64,000 nt of DNA from Tubiluchus corallicola (lineage: Eukaryota; Priapulida; Priapulimorpha; Priapulimorphida; Tubiluchidae), in NCBI GenBank assembly GCA_030141605.1, contig JAQGDQ010000505.1, forward strand, positions 1 through 64,000, in the 5' to 3' direction. The translations under genes were made by a program, and so were the position numbers. Below, one piece after another: positions 55,201 through 64,000 of this stretch. The notes beneath the pieces are model-generated. The model worked only from the letters and a program-made list of their open reading frames with translations. It was not told where the DNA came from and made no database searches. The stretch's first letter is position 1. Each line of letters opens with the position of its first letter.

Positions 55201-58200
55201 AGTGCACTATAGGATATATGAAATGATGTCAAAATGTGCACTGGATAGAGTGGCAAGATAACAAAAAAAAATTTGCACATGTATTTTACTTTTTAAATTA
55301 CACTTCAAGGGTATACACAGAGTAAAACAAGTAGCAAATTATAATATTTCGACTAAGAAGGCATACCTCACTATCTTCAAATGGAACAATACTTGAAAAC
55401 TGTGTTGTGCACAAAACATCATTATTATGTGCAGGAAACTCCTTTGGCTCAACTCCATATATCCATGGGCAGTCCACATCTTTTTTAACAAAATACTGCC
55501 ATGAAGAATAAGTCCTCCCATGGTCCACAGACTTTTCTAATACCCAAGTCTTTGGTTTGGGAGAATTTGCCATGCTAATTTTTATGTATGCAACATAAAA
55601 TGCCTATACAATACAGACAGATAATAAATTCTAATTGAATGACACAGCAGTGATGGGGTTAAAAATCGCCATGTATTTTGTAGCTTGAATATGTTTTGGT
55701 CAAAACAGCATAAGTTTGTGTAAAAGTGTTTGTATATGTTTAAAGTTAGTGCAAATCCAGCACAATTTGAATCAGTATTGCCACGCAAAATGAAAATTAA
55801 TGTTTTAGTGTAGACTAAGGTTTGAACACAAAACATTTAGCTGGTAACATAAAACAAAGCTGATCTTTAAGGTCAAGGTCAAAGTCAATATAATATGTAC
55901 TACAGTTATTTTGTCCCCGCTTGCACTAACTATGTGCTGAGTTTTATTGGTGTGATATCAGTGAACTTTTCAGGTATAATGCAAAATGTTCTGCACCTAA
56001 CGTGAAACCACCTCACTAATCTTCAGTCAACTACCAGACTAAAGGCAATACCACTGCAACCAAATTTAGCCATAAAAATTTAATGAGAAACAGTGTACTC
56101 AAAATGTAAACCTAAACAGTTCACATACCTGATTTAAGTTAAAAGTTATGTTAACCTCCTGAATGCCCACTTGTGATTGCCACCAGTTATTTGTACCATC
56201 TACTATATTCTCAACAGGATAAGATGCAGTTGTCACATTACTATCACAAATACCACATTTCTGTCCCTGTTTTACAAATGCAAGAAACTTAGTCATCACA
56301 GATTTATTAACACTCTTACACTCTATAAAATGGAATCCAAAAAGCTTAAAAAAAAATTACCAAAAAATTAAAAACCCCTACTCGGCCCGAACTTTCACGC
56401 CTAATCAAAAACTGTGCTCAGTATTGTCAACACACATTCAGCTGATTAGTAAAATCCCCCAACACCTCTCCCTCCACCATTTCATCTTATTTCACCTCAC
56501 TTTCTATCTTTCTATCCTATCTTTCCAATCCTATCTTTCATGCTATCCTATCTATATTTAAAGAGAAGTTGCAGTAAATATGTCACAAATGATAATTAAA
56601 ATAAGTAACAAATATTTATATGCATGTATTTACTATTTGTAGAAAGACATGAAAAAGAAGGTCCTGGACAGTGCTTTATTGGCTGGCGTCTTTTACAACG
56701 TTGAAACCTGGAACTCCAATTTGAGGTATACTATAGTACAAGCAACGTATCTAGAACTGTTGAAGTCTGTTTTATCAGTGAGAGCAAGCACGTGCAACAA
56801 ACTAGTCCAAATAGAAAGTGGATATTCTTCATTTAAAGTATGGCTAACAACACGCCAGATTAATATGTAGTTAAACTGTCTTCTGAACCGGAGAAACATG
56901 AGCCTCTAACGACTGCATTGAATATTAACAGAGCTGTTAACGGGAAGTTATCGAAATGTTTGGAAGAATTACCGAGCAACAAAGCTATTTTTCTAGAAAG
57001 GAGTAAGCAAGAGTTAATTGCATCTATAGAAAGAAGTGATTCCACTAAGCGCGTGACGTATAGATTGCTAAACACAGAATTAAAGACTCCTACAATTCCT
57101 TACGGAACTCTTGATCGGCATCGTATTGCTTTTACAAGGCTTCGTCTGCAGTCACATAACCTTCGAACAGAAGCTAGACGGTGGAGCCGAGAACGTAGAG
57201 AGCACAGATTGTGTGACTCTGGTGCAATACAAACAGAAATCCATATTATTAGTGAATGCCCACTAACAGAACAAGTTATGAATAATTATCGTAACACAAA
57301 CTTCTCAGACTGTGCAGAATTCTTTGAAAATGAGCTATCTTGTATCATTTGTTATGAACTATTACGCAAAGTAGACAGTGATTAACATCGTCTCACTTTC
57401 TTGCTTGACACAGTGGATCTATGTCACTGTACCCGCAAACATTTTGGACCGAAATTTGTTACCTTGCTGGTTGTTACCCGACTAATATAATGTTTATTTG
57501 AGAAAATTTTGGTCAAATCTACTACTACTAGATCTCCAAGAAATTATAAATATAATGTAAAAAATTCAGTGTCACCTTTAAATGAGAAACATTTCAAAAA
57601 AGGCCACAAAAATTACTAGAATCCAAGTGCGCCAATTCTGATGCTGTCCCTCATTTAGCAGGAATATGTAGTTAAAATAGTGTACATTAGAGATACTGGG
57701 TAATATGGTAGGAAGAAGCTACTCGCTCAGGCAAAGCACCATTTCTCATTCCTTGCCAACAGCTGGCGCCACAAGTTCTGTTCTATGCAGCTTTGATATC
57801 CACATTATACAGCTGCTGTATTGCCACGTACCAAAACTATTGTATCTGTGTATTAATAGCAGCTAGGTTAACAGAAAAACGTTGAGGGTTTAAAGGGATA
57901 ACAAGCAAAGTTAATCCTGTAATTAGAAATAGTTTTGATCGCCTCTACAACTCTCCTAATACTGCAGCTAAGAAATTTATTATGAAAGCTAGCCCTACAC
58001 AGAGCAAAATTACAGATAAGGTCAGAAATTAGTAATAGGAAGAACAAGTCATAACTTTAAACAAGATTAACTGCACAAAAGTTACTTCTTTCACTCAGTC
58101 ATTATCAGAATACATTAAACGAGCAGACATCAGTGAATATTTCACGTACCCTGAATAAACCACTGGCAGTCATAAGGCAATACTGTTCGCGTGCCTTCAT

Positions 58201-58371
58201 TCCACAGGTAGAAGTAGCCTCAACTGTTCCATGTGAAGCGACATTGAACGTTCCCCGGGCAAGATAATCACCAGGTAGTTTCAATACACCTGAAGTAGTC
58301 TTTCCGCTGATTACAAACAATAACAACAGCAAAAACTGTTTACAGATAGTACGGGAGTATTTACGCAACAT
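20740..58371 (-). CDS. Laminin alpha-type chain, short and unusual architecture (35 coding exons)
   Basis: Secreted basement-membrane glycoprotein chain that should assemble by coiled coil with beta and gamma chains and bind cell receptors through its LG end. Exons, in order (high to low): 58371-58150, 56266-56129, 55603-55367, 54277-54212, 52804-52703, 51929-51731, 50491-50193, 49952-49859, 48715-48578, 47927-47772, 47679-47534, 45115-45005, 43986-43884, 43652-43469, 40932-40767, 38663-38571, 37164-36992, 36781-36649, 36460-36376, 35905-34994, 34733-34635, 34490-34282, 34016-33920, 33488-33328, 32673-32518, 32040-31904, 29571-29335, 28764-28575, 27774-27652, 26360-26227, 24754-24634, 24213-24049, 22348-22200, 21094-20921, 20824-20740. 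All phases agree, giving 1,997 residues. The LN motif DGTNNWWQS and C-terminal LG modules mark an alpha chain. The Met at 58371 is preferred over an in-frame one at 58455 because a signal peptide follows it directly. Usual LN-bearing alpha chains exceed 3,000 residues. Confidence 0.93.
22489..22864. mobile_element. Inverted-repeat element of about 375 bp, copy 1
   Basis: The ends are taagccttttcacagtt and its inverse aactgtgaaaaggctta, about 17 bp, with no coding capacity between. A second, diverged copy in the same orientation is at about 52318-52682. Both lie in laminin introns. TTA/TAA at the borders may be the target duplication. Superfamily is not clear. Confidence 0.75.
23328..23866 (+). 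repeat. Dispersed repeat of about 540 bp, copy 1
   Basis: This begins actagtaaaggcc and ends ataagaggcataa. It shares ordered blocks with 60753-61305 (aacgcaaagccagcag, gaattaaagttata, ctactacaccca). The two copies are roughly three-quarters identical by eye and in the same orientation. Several short frames occur but none is conserved between copies, so it is probably a non-coding transposable element. Confidence 0.75.
25084..25178. repeat. Hexanucleotide repeat (ACAAGT)n(ATAAGT)n
   Basis: About eight ACAAGT units are followed directly by about seven ATAAGT units in a laminin intron. The sharp switch from one unit to the other indicates one substitution that then spread along half the array. 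Confidence 0.95.
26868..26959. repeat. Compound triplet repeat with (CTG)16
   Basis: A short ACT run, then about 16 CTG units (26885-26934), then about seven ACT units and an ATT run, in the laminin intron between exons 29 and 30. The same CTG-to-CTA succession is seen at 1344-1704. On the laminin sense strand the core reads CAG. Confidence 0.95.
29335..32673 (-). other. Laminin alpha: LG1 module (exons 25-27)
   Basis: Residues about 1442-1620. The laminin-G pattern is clear: a strand-rich start (FSARIKFLQEDRAVIMYASS), the VNDGQWHKVDFAR turn, and an end with PLYIGGLPSRL followed by FKGCIDDVIFN. The 2.3-kb intron between exons 26 and 27 contains a perfect 90-bp hairpin at 29911-30000. Confidence 0.93.
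29911..30000. repeat. Perfect 90-bp inverted repeat (hairpin)
   Basis: Two 37-bp arms, beginning ggtatataatttatgttata and ending tataacataaattatatacc, are exactly complementary around a 16-nt loop. It is in the laminin intron between exons 26 and 27. The absence of any mismatch means it is very young or constrained. In the pre-mRNA it would fold into a 37-bp stem. Confidence 0.95.
32818..33187. mobile_element. Probable short DNA transposon with GGGGCGTAGCCAGG end
   Basis: The left end reads aggggcgtagccaggttct. The right end, near 33160-33187, is a mutated inverse (ccctattagctatgcactg). GGGGCGTAGCCAGG-type termini are common on non-autonomous elements of animals. The right end is diverged, so the boundary is approximate. 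It lies in the intron between laminin exons 24 and 25. Confidence 0.5.
33328..34733 (-). other. Laminin alpha: second part of coiled coil (exons 21-24)
   Basis: About 190 residues (1253-1441) of helical sequence: IALEKRAFATSRKIIDFVK, ISKQLFDTYNSLKAIEARG, NRTALIVEQEAIHRANLIK and SRLSENSRKVSNLLSRVDQ with AKEKLDARLLNLRAAVKAAY. Exon 23 (34016-33920) is needed: its 97 nt convert phase 0 to phase 1, and exon 24 cannot be joined without it. It leads straight into LG1, as in all alpha chains. Confidence 0.87.
34994..36460 (-). other. Laminin alpha: non-coil insertion with RIKR site and acidic Ser-Gly segment (exons 19-20)
   Basis: Exon 19 (36460-36376) leaves helical sequence and encodes SPRIKRGAFPVWDWLWGG; RIKR at 933-936 fits the furin consensus. 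Exon 20 (35905-34994) is a single 912-nt exon, residues 949-1252. It is rich in Ser/Thr up to about 1060, then has MPPIIPGPPPELPEK, an acidic stretch, CKC at 1142-1144, CEC at 1167-1169, and FTDDDDDFIDFGSGDDFDD with Ser-Gly at 1188-1189. The end (about 1204-1252) becomes helical again. The exon is phase 1 at both ends, so it could be skipped without frame change. No such segment is part of the standard laminin coiled coil. Confidence 0.85.
37187..38352. repeat. 46-bp minisatellite, about 25 units
   Basis: The consensus unit includes tagctgacgatgatacaact, then aacatatcaaacagaagtaa and gattca. Variant units (gctgac or gccgac, gatgat or gatgct, aacata or aaaata) recur in the same order about 598 bp apart, equal to 13 units, so a block of units was duplicated as a whole. 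It fills most of the laminin intron between exons 16 and 17 and starts 23 bp upstream of the exon 17 acceptor. Confidence 0.97.
39450..39850 (+). pseudogene. Decayed non-LTR retrotransposon reverse-transcriptase fragment
   Basis: Conceptual translation with several stops and frame shifts shows typical motifs: GFIPGWNS, CTFERAFDSKWYEVQLYKLL (like the AFDxVWH region), then a DFLSN-like stretch and a VSP motif. Orientation is plus, that is antisense to the laminin gene. The stretch after it, about 39925-40010, is also seen near 10590-10670 and may be the element's 3' region. Confidence 0.75.
41941..42204 (-). CDS. Unrecognised 87-codon frame inside a laminin intron
   Basis: An open frame on the laminin strand with two candidate starts (42204, and an internal Met in MGDFQEDDGCDSLISRLET). 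The first part is polar and helical (RATLARMLTN) and is encoded in locally CpG-rich DNA (gcgcgccagtgtcgcgcgca at 42093-42112), which is odd for this intron. I recognise no family. It could be the first exon of a nested gene or a retrocopy, or a chance frame. It cannot be a laminin exon, since exons 14 and 15 already join in phase. Confidence 0.25.
   Translation of the reverse strand: MGGERVGFHRKQMGDFQEDDGCDSLISRLETMRATLARMLTNIPYKNSFICSINKFAFFVMTLNRNKLEAELDFKFYKNVCEANHNN
43184..43254. repeat. (CT)n microsatellite
   Basis: About 35 uninterrupted CT units, with imperfect CT-rich flanks from 43141 to 43288. In the laminin transcript it reads as a (GA) run, 215 bp after the exon 14 donor. The Ser/Leu and Arg/Glu frames across it are spurious. 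Confidence 0.97.
44190..44826 (+). mobile_element. About 640-bp inverted-repeat element, copy A
   Basis: Starts agcttgcataacaaaatc and ends gttttggtttgcaagcacac. It contains blocks shared with the copies at 45721 and 50997: ttcatgaggatcatttt, tgcactgaaaaacataacc, ggttgctac, gctcttcctgac. No transposase frame. It lies in the intron between laminin exons 12 and 13. Confidence 0.9.
45719..46374 (-). mobile_element. About 650-bp inverted-repeat element, copy B
   Basis: The best-preserved copy. The left end tgtgtgcttgcataacaaaa and the right end ttttgttatgcaagcacaca are inverse, with one mismatch over 31 bp. It is flanked by TATA on both sides, consistent with a TA-type target duplication. It is inverted relative to copies A and C. 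No coding capacity. It lies in the intron between laminin exons 11 and 12. Confidence 0.93.
49348..49721. mobile_element. hAT-like non-autonomous element
   Basis: The ends cagggccggattat and ataatccggccctg are perfect inverses. They are flanked by 8-bp target duplications with two differences (gccaggag and gctcggag). The CAGGG...CCCTG termini and 8-bp duplication are diagnostic of hAT elements. Of 374 bp, none encodes transposase. It is in the intron between laminin exons 8 and 9, where LE and L4 modules appear to be missing. Confidence 0.9.
50997..51636 (+). mobile_element. About 640-bp inverted-repeat element, copy C
   Basis: Starts tgtgtgctcgcatagcaaaa and ends ggtttgcaagcacaca. Internal blocks match copies A and B, and the orientation is the same as A. 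It lies in the intron between laminin exons 6 and 7. Confidence 0.9.
52318..52682. mobile_element. Inverted-repeat element of about 375 bp, copy 2
   Basis: Matches 22489-22864 over most of its length (ggtcaaagg, cagctagctagaac, cacgtgac, gaaactgtgaaaaggc) in the same orientation. The left terminus is diverged and not clearly recognisable. It ends about 20 bp downstream of the laminin exon 5 donor. Confidence 0.75.
53321..53805. repeat. About 500-bp repeat, left copy
   Basis: Shares ordered blocks with 54377-54901: aaatattgaaaactacaa, tcaaagcttacattaaa, aaattttgttaaa, ctgacaaatag-like, gacatcac, ggttacc/ggttgcc attaatta and taaattaaaatga. Same orientation, 1.06 kb apart, on either side of laminin exon 4. 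Either a tandem insertion pair or a local duplication. Confidence 0.8.
54377..54901. repeat. About 500-bp repeat, right copy
   Basis: Second copy of the block at 53321-53805, diverged by substitutions and indels. Exon 4 (54212-54277) lies between the copies and is itself present only once. Confidence 0.8.
56649..57385 (+). pseudogene. Non-LTR retrotransposon C-terminal fragment
   Basis: Two adjacent frames, 56649-56870 and 56918-57385, give the region after the reverse-transcriptase palm: KVLDSALLAGVFYNVETW, YLELLKSVLSVR, then TLDRHRIAFTRLRLQSHNLR, RREHRLCDSGA and a Cys-x9-His-x4-Cys zinc-type motif followed by Pro. The N-terminal endonuclease and the palm are missing, and a stop and frame shift separate the two parts. 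Antisense to the laminin gene, in the intron between exons 1 and 2. Confidence 0.85.
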
Positions 58372-58455
58372 CACAGCAAACCGTAATGTATAACTGTAAC
58401 TTGAAAGGGCTGCTCGGTCAGTAGACCTGACCCAATACAGCAGATTGATTTTCAA

Positions 58456-60752
58456 AAAAAGAAGCCATTTATCAAGGTCAAGAAATTAAGCAGGTGAACA
58501 TTTTGAGAGAAAATTTATCCTCTGAAAAACTATTAGCTCTAAATTTAAGAACACCTAGAATAAAAATAATATAAAAATTCAAATTATTCAACGAGTAGTA
58601 ATATTTTTTCTAAGACGTCTAATTAGTTTATAAATTGGAAATGCATTACAGCTATATATTATATATAACTTACCAATAACATTTCAAGCGTTATAAGATT
58701 AAATGGTTCCGAAATCGGCAAATTCGCCATCCATTAGGTACGGATGTAGCTCTGTACATGTATTGGCAATCCACCAAAAATGACACTGATTCTCCTAACG
58801 CCTTTTCTCACTTTTCACACACTTCTGTTCACACTGAGCCAGTTTTTGACCTGCCCTGCGCATTCTGAGTGATGACCTTCGAATCATATCTGAACTTGAT
58901 CACAATCCGACGTTTTCTTCAATTTCATGGTACTTATTTGATATAACTTTTAAGTTAAAGTCTTCGACTTCAAGTAAGTTTCGCCATAGTGAAGGTTCTA
59001 TGATTAGAATTCGATATTGTTTATGAAGAATTATTTTCCAATTTTAATGTCTTAAATTTTACGTTTCTTATGAATTTTAAATGTATTTCACTGTTCAAGG
59101 TGCTGAGATTTTAAATGATATAGTGCGCTATGTAAATAAATTTTACATAACATTACATTATAAAGGTTAATTTTTGACGGAAAAAGATTTCAAACGTGTC
59201 CGACTTACAATGCGCGTGGGTTGAAAACTGAAAATGTCCATAAGTCCACAGTAAATGCAATACGATACAGTATATTTCTGATTTGCAATTTTAAATAATA
59301 CGATACAGTATATTTCTGATTTCAATTTTAAATAATACTAAGTCTTTGTGACAAACAGGTACCTTTATAGCCACCATCATATCATCTGGGTTACTAGTTA
59401 AAACATAGGTTAAAACATGTGTTACTGATGGTATCTGATATCTTGCTTAGCTAATCTGTCAGCATTCGTTTGGCTGTATAGGCGCATTGTAGCCTGAGTA
59501 ATAAGAATCTTTAAAAAATGTAAAAAATCCAAATCTGCTCCCATTCACCAGAAAGTAAATGCGTTCCGAGTCTGGACCATGTCCTTGCCGTACGCCAAGT
59601 ATCAATTTCCTACATTACTCCACAACCAAGAAAACGTGGCAACAAACGGACAGACAGAAGGACGGACAGTAAGACAGAAACGATAATTCTACAGTTGTCC
59701 ACTTCACAGGGGTGATTATAATAGCCTTGCTACCTGAATAGTGTACTGCGCGGTGAGGCATGGGTTGCAAAATAAAAATTTATTTATTATAAACCCCTTG
59801 CCTTTAAAATAAAAAAGTCACGAAAGTTTGGGCCAAAATCGCAAAAGCGTTTTAAAATGAGATACCTCGATCTATAAAATGAGCTGAGATCATCACATTC
59901 ACGTTACTTCTGCAGACATTGGGCAGGCAGAATTCTATAACAAAAGAACTCTGCCCTCAAGACAGGTAAACCCAGCAGTAATCCAGCTAAAAAACTAGAC
60001 ATTGCTAAGCCAGTGGCTTGTCAGCACCTCTTCCGACTAAAATAAGTGAACACACTTGTGAAGTCACATTGCTGATAAATAAGGAATAAATAACAGTGGA
60101 AGCCATTAGAAAGCAAATCAAAAGCTCATAGAAATAGTTCATATATTGATTCTGGGAAGAGATAAATGTTTTTTATTCATGTGCTCAAGCAAATAACGTT
60201 TCAAAGGGTCAGATTCAGTGAGCCAGTGAGTGACCAGTCATATATAATCTATAAAAGACGCGAGCATATTATACTGCATGTGTTTGACCAACGGTTACTT
60301 TACATCGATAAAGGTAACATAATCCCTACTCGTGATAGTGGCGGATATCCAGCTACCCGATAAAACACATAATATATATTGAACTGTTTATTCTACTTAG
60401 CGAACAAAAACAAATAATCCAGCCTGCTTCACAGGAAGCATAATTAATTATACAATAATCATCCATTCAAGATACGGTAACATCGCGGCTGCCGTCCCAC
60501 GCTACAGCTGAAAATACGATCGAAAACATTAGTTCAGAGACGTACTTTAAATGTCAAGTACGTAATTCTTGTATAAAGTTGCTAGTAGTATCTGCTACGA
60601 CGGTGCAAGTTGCTGCAAGGTAGTATTTCAGGAGCCGCTGTGGGCCAGAAGAAATCATAAAAAATCAGAGAGCCCAGTTTAAATGTCACAGTTGAACATA
60701 CCACATCAGCTTACCATTATGTAAATGTATATAAATTAATATATATATATAT
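58456..60752. other. 5' flank of the laminin gene, no gene recognised
   Basis: This region should contain the laminin promoter and perhaps non-coding first exon(s). I see a TATA-rich stretch near 58653-58670 but no convincing core promoter. At 59260-59338 a ~38-bp block (acgatacagtatatttctga) is tandemly duplicated. Short frames here have no recognisable domain. Confidence 0.5.
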
Positions 60753-61305
60753 AACTAGCAAAGGCCCCGCAAAAAATTGCTGATAAATACACTTGTATAT
60801 AATCAAAAATACGCGAACATCCTACATATTCCTCATTTATAACGCAAAGCCAGCAGCAGCAGCTTTTACTGAATTAAAGTTATAAGGTTATAGACAGAGT
60901 GTAATGGATGACGTCAGAACAATGGCTTGCGTCAGCAGTTTTCCATGCGAAAATTGCCTAAAATAGAACATCAAATCAACTCGTCGGCACTGCTCTTGGT
61001 GGACGTGTACTAAAATATAGCCCACATCATGGCGTAGCCCTGTTCTTTCTCTTTCTAAAGAGCCATATATCTCCTTTCGAGAGTTCCAACAGGCGCCGCT
61101 AGAACGTTTTTTCTACAGGCCGTTTGACCAAAATTTTTAAAAAATCGCGAGTTGAGTCAGAAAAAACGTCCGTTACGGGGCGCCGTGGTCGTCTCGCGAA
61201 TTATAAATAGGCCTACTACACCCACCGCTGAACGGGCTATCTATTCATAGCCAGCTCCACCCATGTGGCCCATTCCCGTTCTGCAGAAATAAGAGGTATA
61301 AGTTT
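60753..61305 (+). repeat. Dispersed repeat of about 550 bp, copy 2
   Basis: The counterpart of 23328-23866: starts actagcaaaggcccc and ends ataagaggtataag, with a ctactacacccaccgctgaa block near 61214. It lies upstream of the laminin gene. Confidence 0.75.
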
Positions 61306-62494
61306 TTAAGCCCATACCAGCGAAATTAATATATACGATTTATATAAAATTAGTAGTAAAGTCGGTAAACTTTCCCTGTTTGCACTAATCCCCTGCTCTT
61401 ACACATACGTCACCTTACGCACGCGTTACACATCGTCAATAACAATTATGAACTTGTTGAAAGTTTAATTAGACGCAAACAAGAAACACATGCAGTCAGA
61501 AGTCACGTGATGTGCCATATGGTGCAGAAAATAATTAACGCCTGCAGCAGGTAAGACCTCATGAAAGAGCAGCCTAGACATCTAGTTTATTAAATCATAT
61601 TGCCTGCAGAGTCAGACATTTCGTTTATTAAATTATAAGTAACGTAGTGCAATACCGACGCAAAGACTTAGTGAATGTGTTCGTGTGAAAAGCAGCCGCT
61701 TTTTCTGCTCATTGATTCTGTATTATGTGGAATTTTAGCTGCAGTAAGTATTGTGGTAGACAAGAGACGGTATATAATCACATTAGAGCCATTTGAAAAA
61801 TTACAACGTAAATTCATTAGCACATTTTTTTTGGTGTCGGTTAATTTGCTACTGTTTCTTGCTTTAATTTCAAATTTAAAAATAGTACAAGCTTCGTGAC
61901 GTAGCCTATGTTTACGTACAAATCTAAGAACAAACTGCTTCAAAATTTTTACGTAATGCAATTTTTGATATTATTAAAAAATTAATTTCTGCAGAGCTTC
62001 TACAGCTTCACAATTTATTACATTCTCAGGACACATTGCCTCATAACATTAAATGTGTAGCAAATTTCCATAGATTAAAAAATAAACATCACAGTTATAT
62101 AATTTAAATTCAGAGTGAATCTAGCTAGCTGGAATGGTATATGAAAATGCCATTAATTTGCTACTCTATTTTGATATAGTGTTGGTGACTGGAAACTTAA
62201 CCACTCATCATCTATTTCAGTCATTCATTTTTGTCACTCATTCTTTGCTTTTCCATTTTCTCTCTTTCCTTCTTTTTTCTTATTTTCAATAGTTTTTTAA
62301 CCACACTTAGTTTACACCTTAGTAGTTAGTAATACACCATTTCACGAAGTAGCAAGTTCACAAACTCTGTCTTCCTTGTGCTCCTCAGTACATAGGCCTA
62401 CATGTACTTAGGCTTACTTATTCTGTAATTACACTACACTATTACTGTATCATTGTATTGTTAAAATATTACCTTGTACTGTATGGCTGGTATC

Positions 62495-63675
62495 ACAATA
62501 AACAACAAACAAAAAAGTTTACATATTTCTTTACTAATTTCTTTGGGGATTGTTGTGTATCTCGTCATACACCAACATCATAACCACAACTTCTTTTATA
62601 ATGCATTCTTGTGTTTTTGCTCACATAGGCATCAAATCTGTAGTTTTCACAATGTGTTCAAGAAGAAACGGTGCAGTAGAAATATTTTGTTTACATAAGC
62701 ATCAAATCTGTAGTTTTCATAATGTATTCAAGAAAAACAGTGCAGTAGAAATGATGAAATGTGCTTGCAAAATTACAATGAAATGTGAATGACTGTTAAG
62801 TAATTTAGTAAATGATTATACTACACTAGATGCTAAAATTGTGAAGGTACTACGAAAAGCAATGCTGTTATGAAAAACACGTTCAATTTCTACAGAATGG
62901 ATACTTTGAATAACACTTGTTATTTTGTCAAAAAACGAACTACTGCATTACGACATAAGAATTTAAGAACACGTGTAATTGGATACAATTAACATAAAAC
63001 TATACTCGGGTGTAAAATACTACTAATGTTACGTTATGAATGTCACATTTCGACATTGTATTTGCCTATTCATAGATGCTTATCTCTTCATGTTAGCTGC
63101 CATCTTTAGTGTATAGCACATTTCAGCACATCACCATATTACTACTGCACCGTTTCTTCTTGAACACATTGTGAAAACTACAGATTTGATGCCTACGTTA
63201 ACACCATATTACTACTGCACCGTTTCTTCTGGAACACATTGTGAAAACTACAGATTTGATGCCTACGTGAACACCATATTACTACTGCACCGTTTCTTCT
63301 TGAACACATTGTGAAAACTACAGATTTGATGCCTACGTGAACACCATATTACTACTGCACCGTTTCTTCTGGAACACAATGTGAAAACTACAGATTTGAT
63401 GCCTACGTGAACACCATATTACTACTGCACCATTTCTTCTTGAACACATTGTGAAAACTACAGATTTGATGCCTACGTGAACACCATATTACTACTGCAC
63501 CATTTCTTCTTGAACACATTGTGAAAACTACAAATTTGATCTTACGTAAACAAAAACACAAGGAAGTATTATAAAAGAACTTGTGCTTATGCTATTGGTG
63601 TATCACGCGATACACAACAATCCCCAAGGACATTAGTAAAGAAATATGTAAATTTTATTGCCTGTTGTTTATTGT
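62495..63675. mobile_element. Fold-back element with 70-bp tandem units in its arms
   Basis: Outer inverted ends (acaataaacaac and gttgtttattgt, then tttacatatttcttt and its inverse) enclose longer arms. The left arm (to about 62757) contains two units of a tandem sequence. The right arm (from 63131) contains six units of exactly 70 bp in inverse orientation. The unit includes ccgtttcttcttgaacaca and gaaaactacagatttgatgc. The spacer, about 62758-63130, is AT-rich and non-coding. Long inverted arms built of tandem units are the hallmark of fold-back type transposons. Confidence 0.88.
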
Positions 63676-63829
63676 ACAGAGCATTTATGTCTTACTCTAA
63701 TTATATCAAAGGATTTATGCGAGGTGACTAGAAGGAAAAGTTTAACAAAAACACATTTTTAAACTTACGTATCTCTCAATCCATCACCTAAACAGCACCG
63801 GGTATACACTACTAATATGGCTGATTCGT

Positions 63830-63980
63830 TAAGTATTAATTTTAGCTGGTTTGTTTTATCTGCACATCACTTGAAAGTTGAAACGGGGAGATGGGTAAGA
63901 CCCCAGGTATCACACCATGGGAGACTGTGTAATATTTGCGAAGATGAAGTGCAAGATGAACAAGATGTAGAGTAATGGAA
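63830..63980 (+). pseudogene. Small non-LTR retrotransposon C-terminal fragment
   Basis: One frame reads LSAHHLKVETGRWVRPQVS, then HHGRLCNICEDEVQDEQDV and a stop, then WKEC. This matches the pattern of the fragment at 56649-57385 (LRLQSHNLRTEARRWSR, RLC), with a better kept Cys-x2-Cys. It is probably from a related LINE family, and only about 50 codons remain. Confidence 0.65.
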
Positions 63981-64000
63981 GGAGTGCGAACAAAATACAA

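Larger units (their letters stand above)
52703..58371 (-). other. Laminin alpha: signal peptide and LN domain (exons 1-5)
   Basis: Residues 1 to about 28 form a signal peptide (basic start, then FLLLLLFVISG). The LN domain follows to about residue 270, ending in exon 6. Visible alpha-type LN features are the opening LARGTFNVASHG and ATSTCG, then CGICDSN, VDGTNNWWQSQ, MANSPKPKTWVLEKSVDHG, VLCTTQFSSIVPFE, SLINGRP and YYYSIREIEIGGRC. The LN domain is the part that drives laminin polymer networks, so this short chain keeps its polymerisation arm. Exon 3 extends upstream of its first Met: FYVAYIKISMANSPKP is read continuously from the acceptor at 55604. Confidence 0.92.

Noticed and set aside
58372-58455. 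Upstream in-frame Met of laminin at 58455
   Set aside because: It would put 28 polar residues before the signal peptide. The Met at 58371 is followed directly by a standard signal sequence.

Overview
The window is animal (metazoan) nuclear DNA: AT-rich, with intron-split genes that have GT/AG splice sites, many microsatellites and several families of short inverted-repeat transposons. The gene set (a Cys-loop nicotinic receptor subunit, a concentrative nucleoside transporter, a laminin alpha chain) and TTAGGG-type repeats point to a eumetazoan, probably an invertebrate. I cannot place the phylum from sequence alone.

Layout. 1-5,440 (+): the 3' part of a non-alpha nicotinic acetylcholine receptor subunit gene. 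Three exons are visible and the 5' exons lie outside the window or are not recognisable. 6,457-6,963 (-): an intronless reading frame for a small four-pass membrane protein resembling the CD20/MS4A group. 8,800-20,044 (+): an SLC28/CNT nucleoside transporter with 11 coding exons. All splice phases agree and give a 590-residue protein. 20,740-58,371 (-): a laminin alpha-type gene with 35 coding exons. Phases agree throughout and give 1,997 residues. The transporter and laminin genes converge tail to tail, with candidate poly(A) signals about 75 bp apart. 58,456-64,000: no supported gene, but repeats, a fold-back element and a LINE fragment.

The laminin gene is the most unusual object. Its order is signal peptide, LN, only four LE (laminin EGF-like) modules, a coiled coil, and only three LG modules. 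No L4 modules were seen, and LG4-5 are missing. The second LE module carries an 80-residue Ser/Thr-rich insert made of two 28-residue tandem copies. The coiled coil is interrupted by a furin-type RIKR site, then by one 912-nt exon with phase 1 at both ends. That exon encodes a Ser/Thr-rich, Pro-containing, very acidic segment with two CxC pairs and a Ser-Gly in an acidic run, typical of glycosaminoglycan attachment. This suggests a laminin that is part proteoglycan and may be proteolytically processed. I know of no described laminin with this layout.

Mobile and repetitive DNA: three copies of a ~640-bp inverted-repeat element; two copies of a ~375-bp element; single hAT-like, pogo-like and mariner-like non-autonomous elements; a fold-back element with 70-bp tandem units in its arms; a 46-bp minisatellite of about 25 units inside a laminin intron; a perfect 90-bp hairpin; two inverted copies of a repeat with a TTAGGG core; and three decayed non-LTR retrotransposon pieces.
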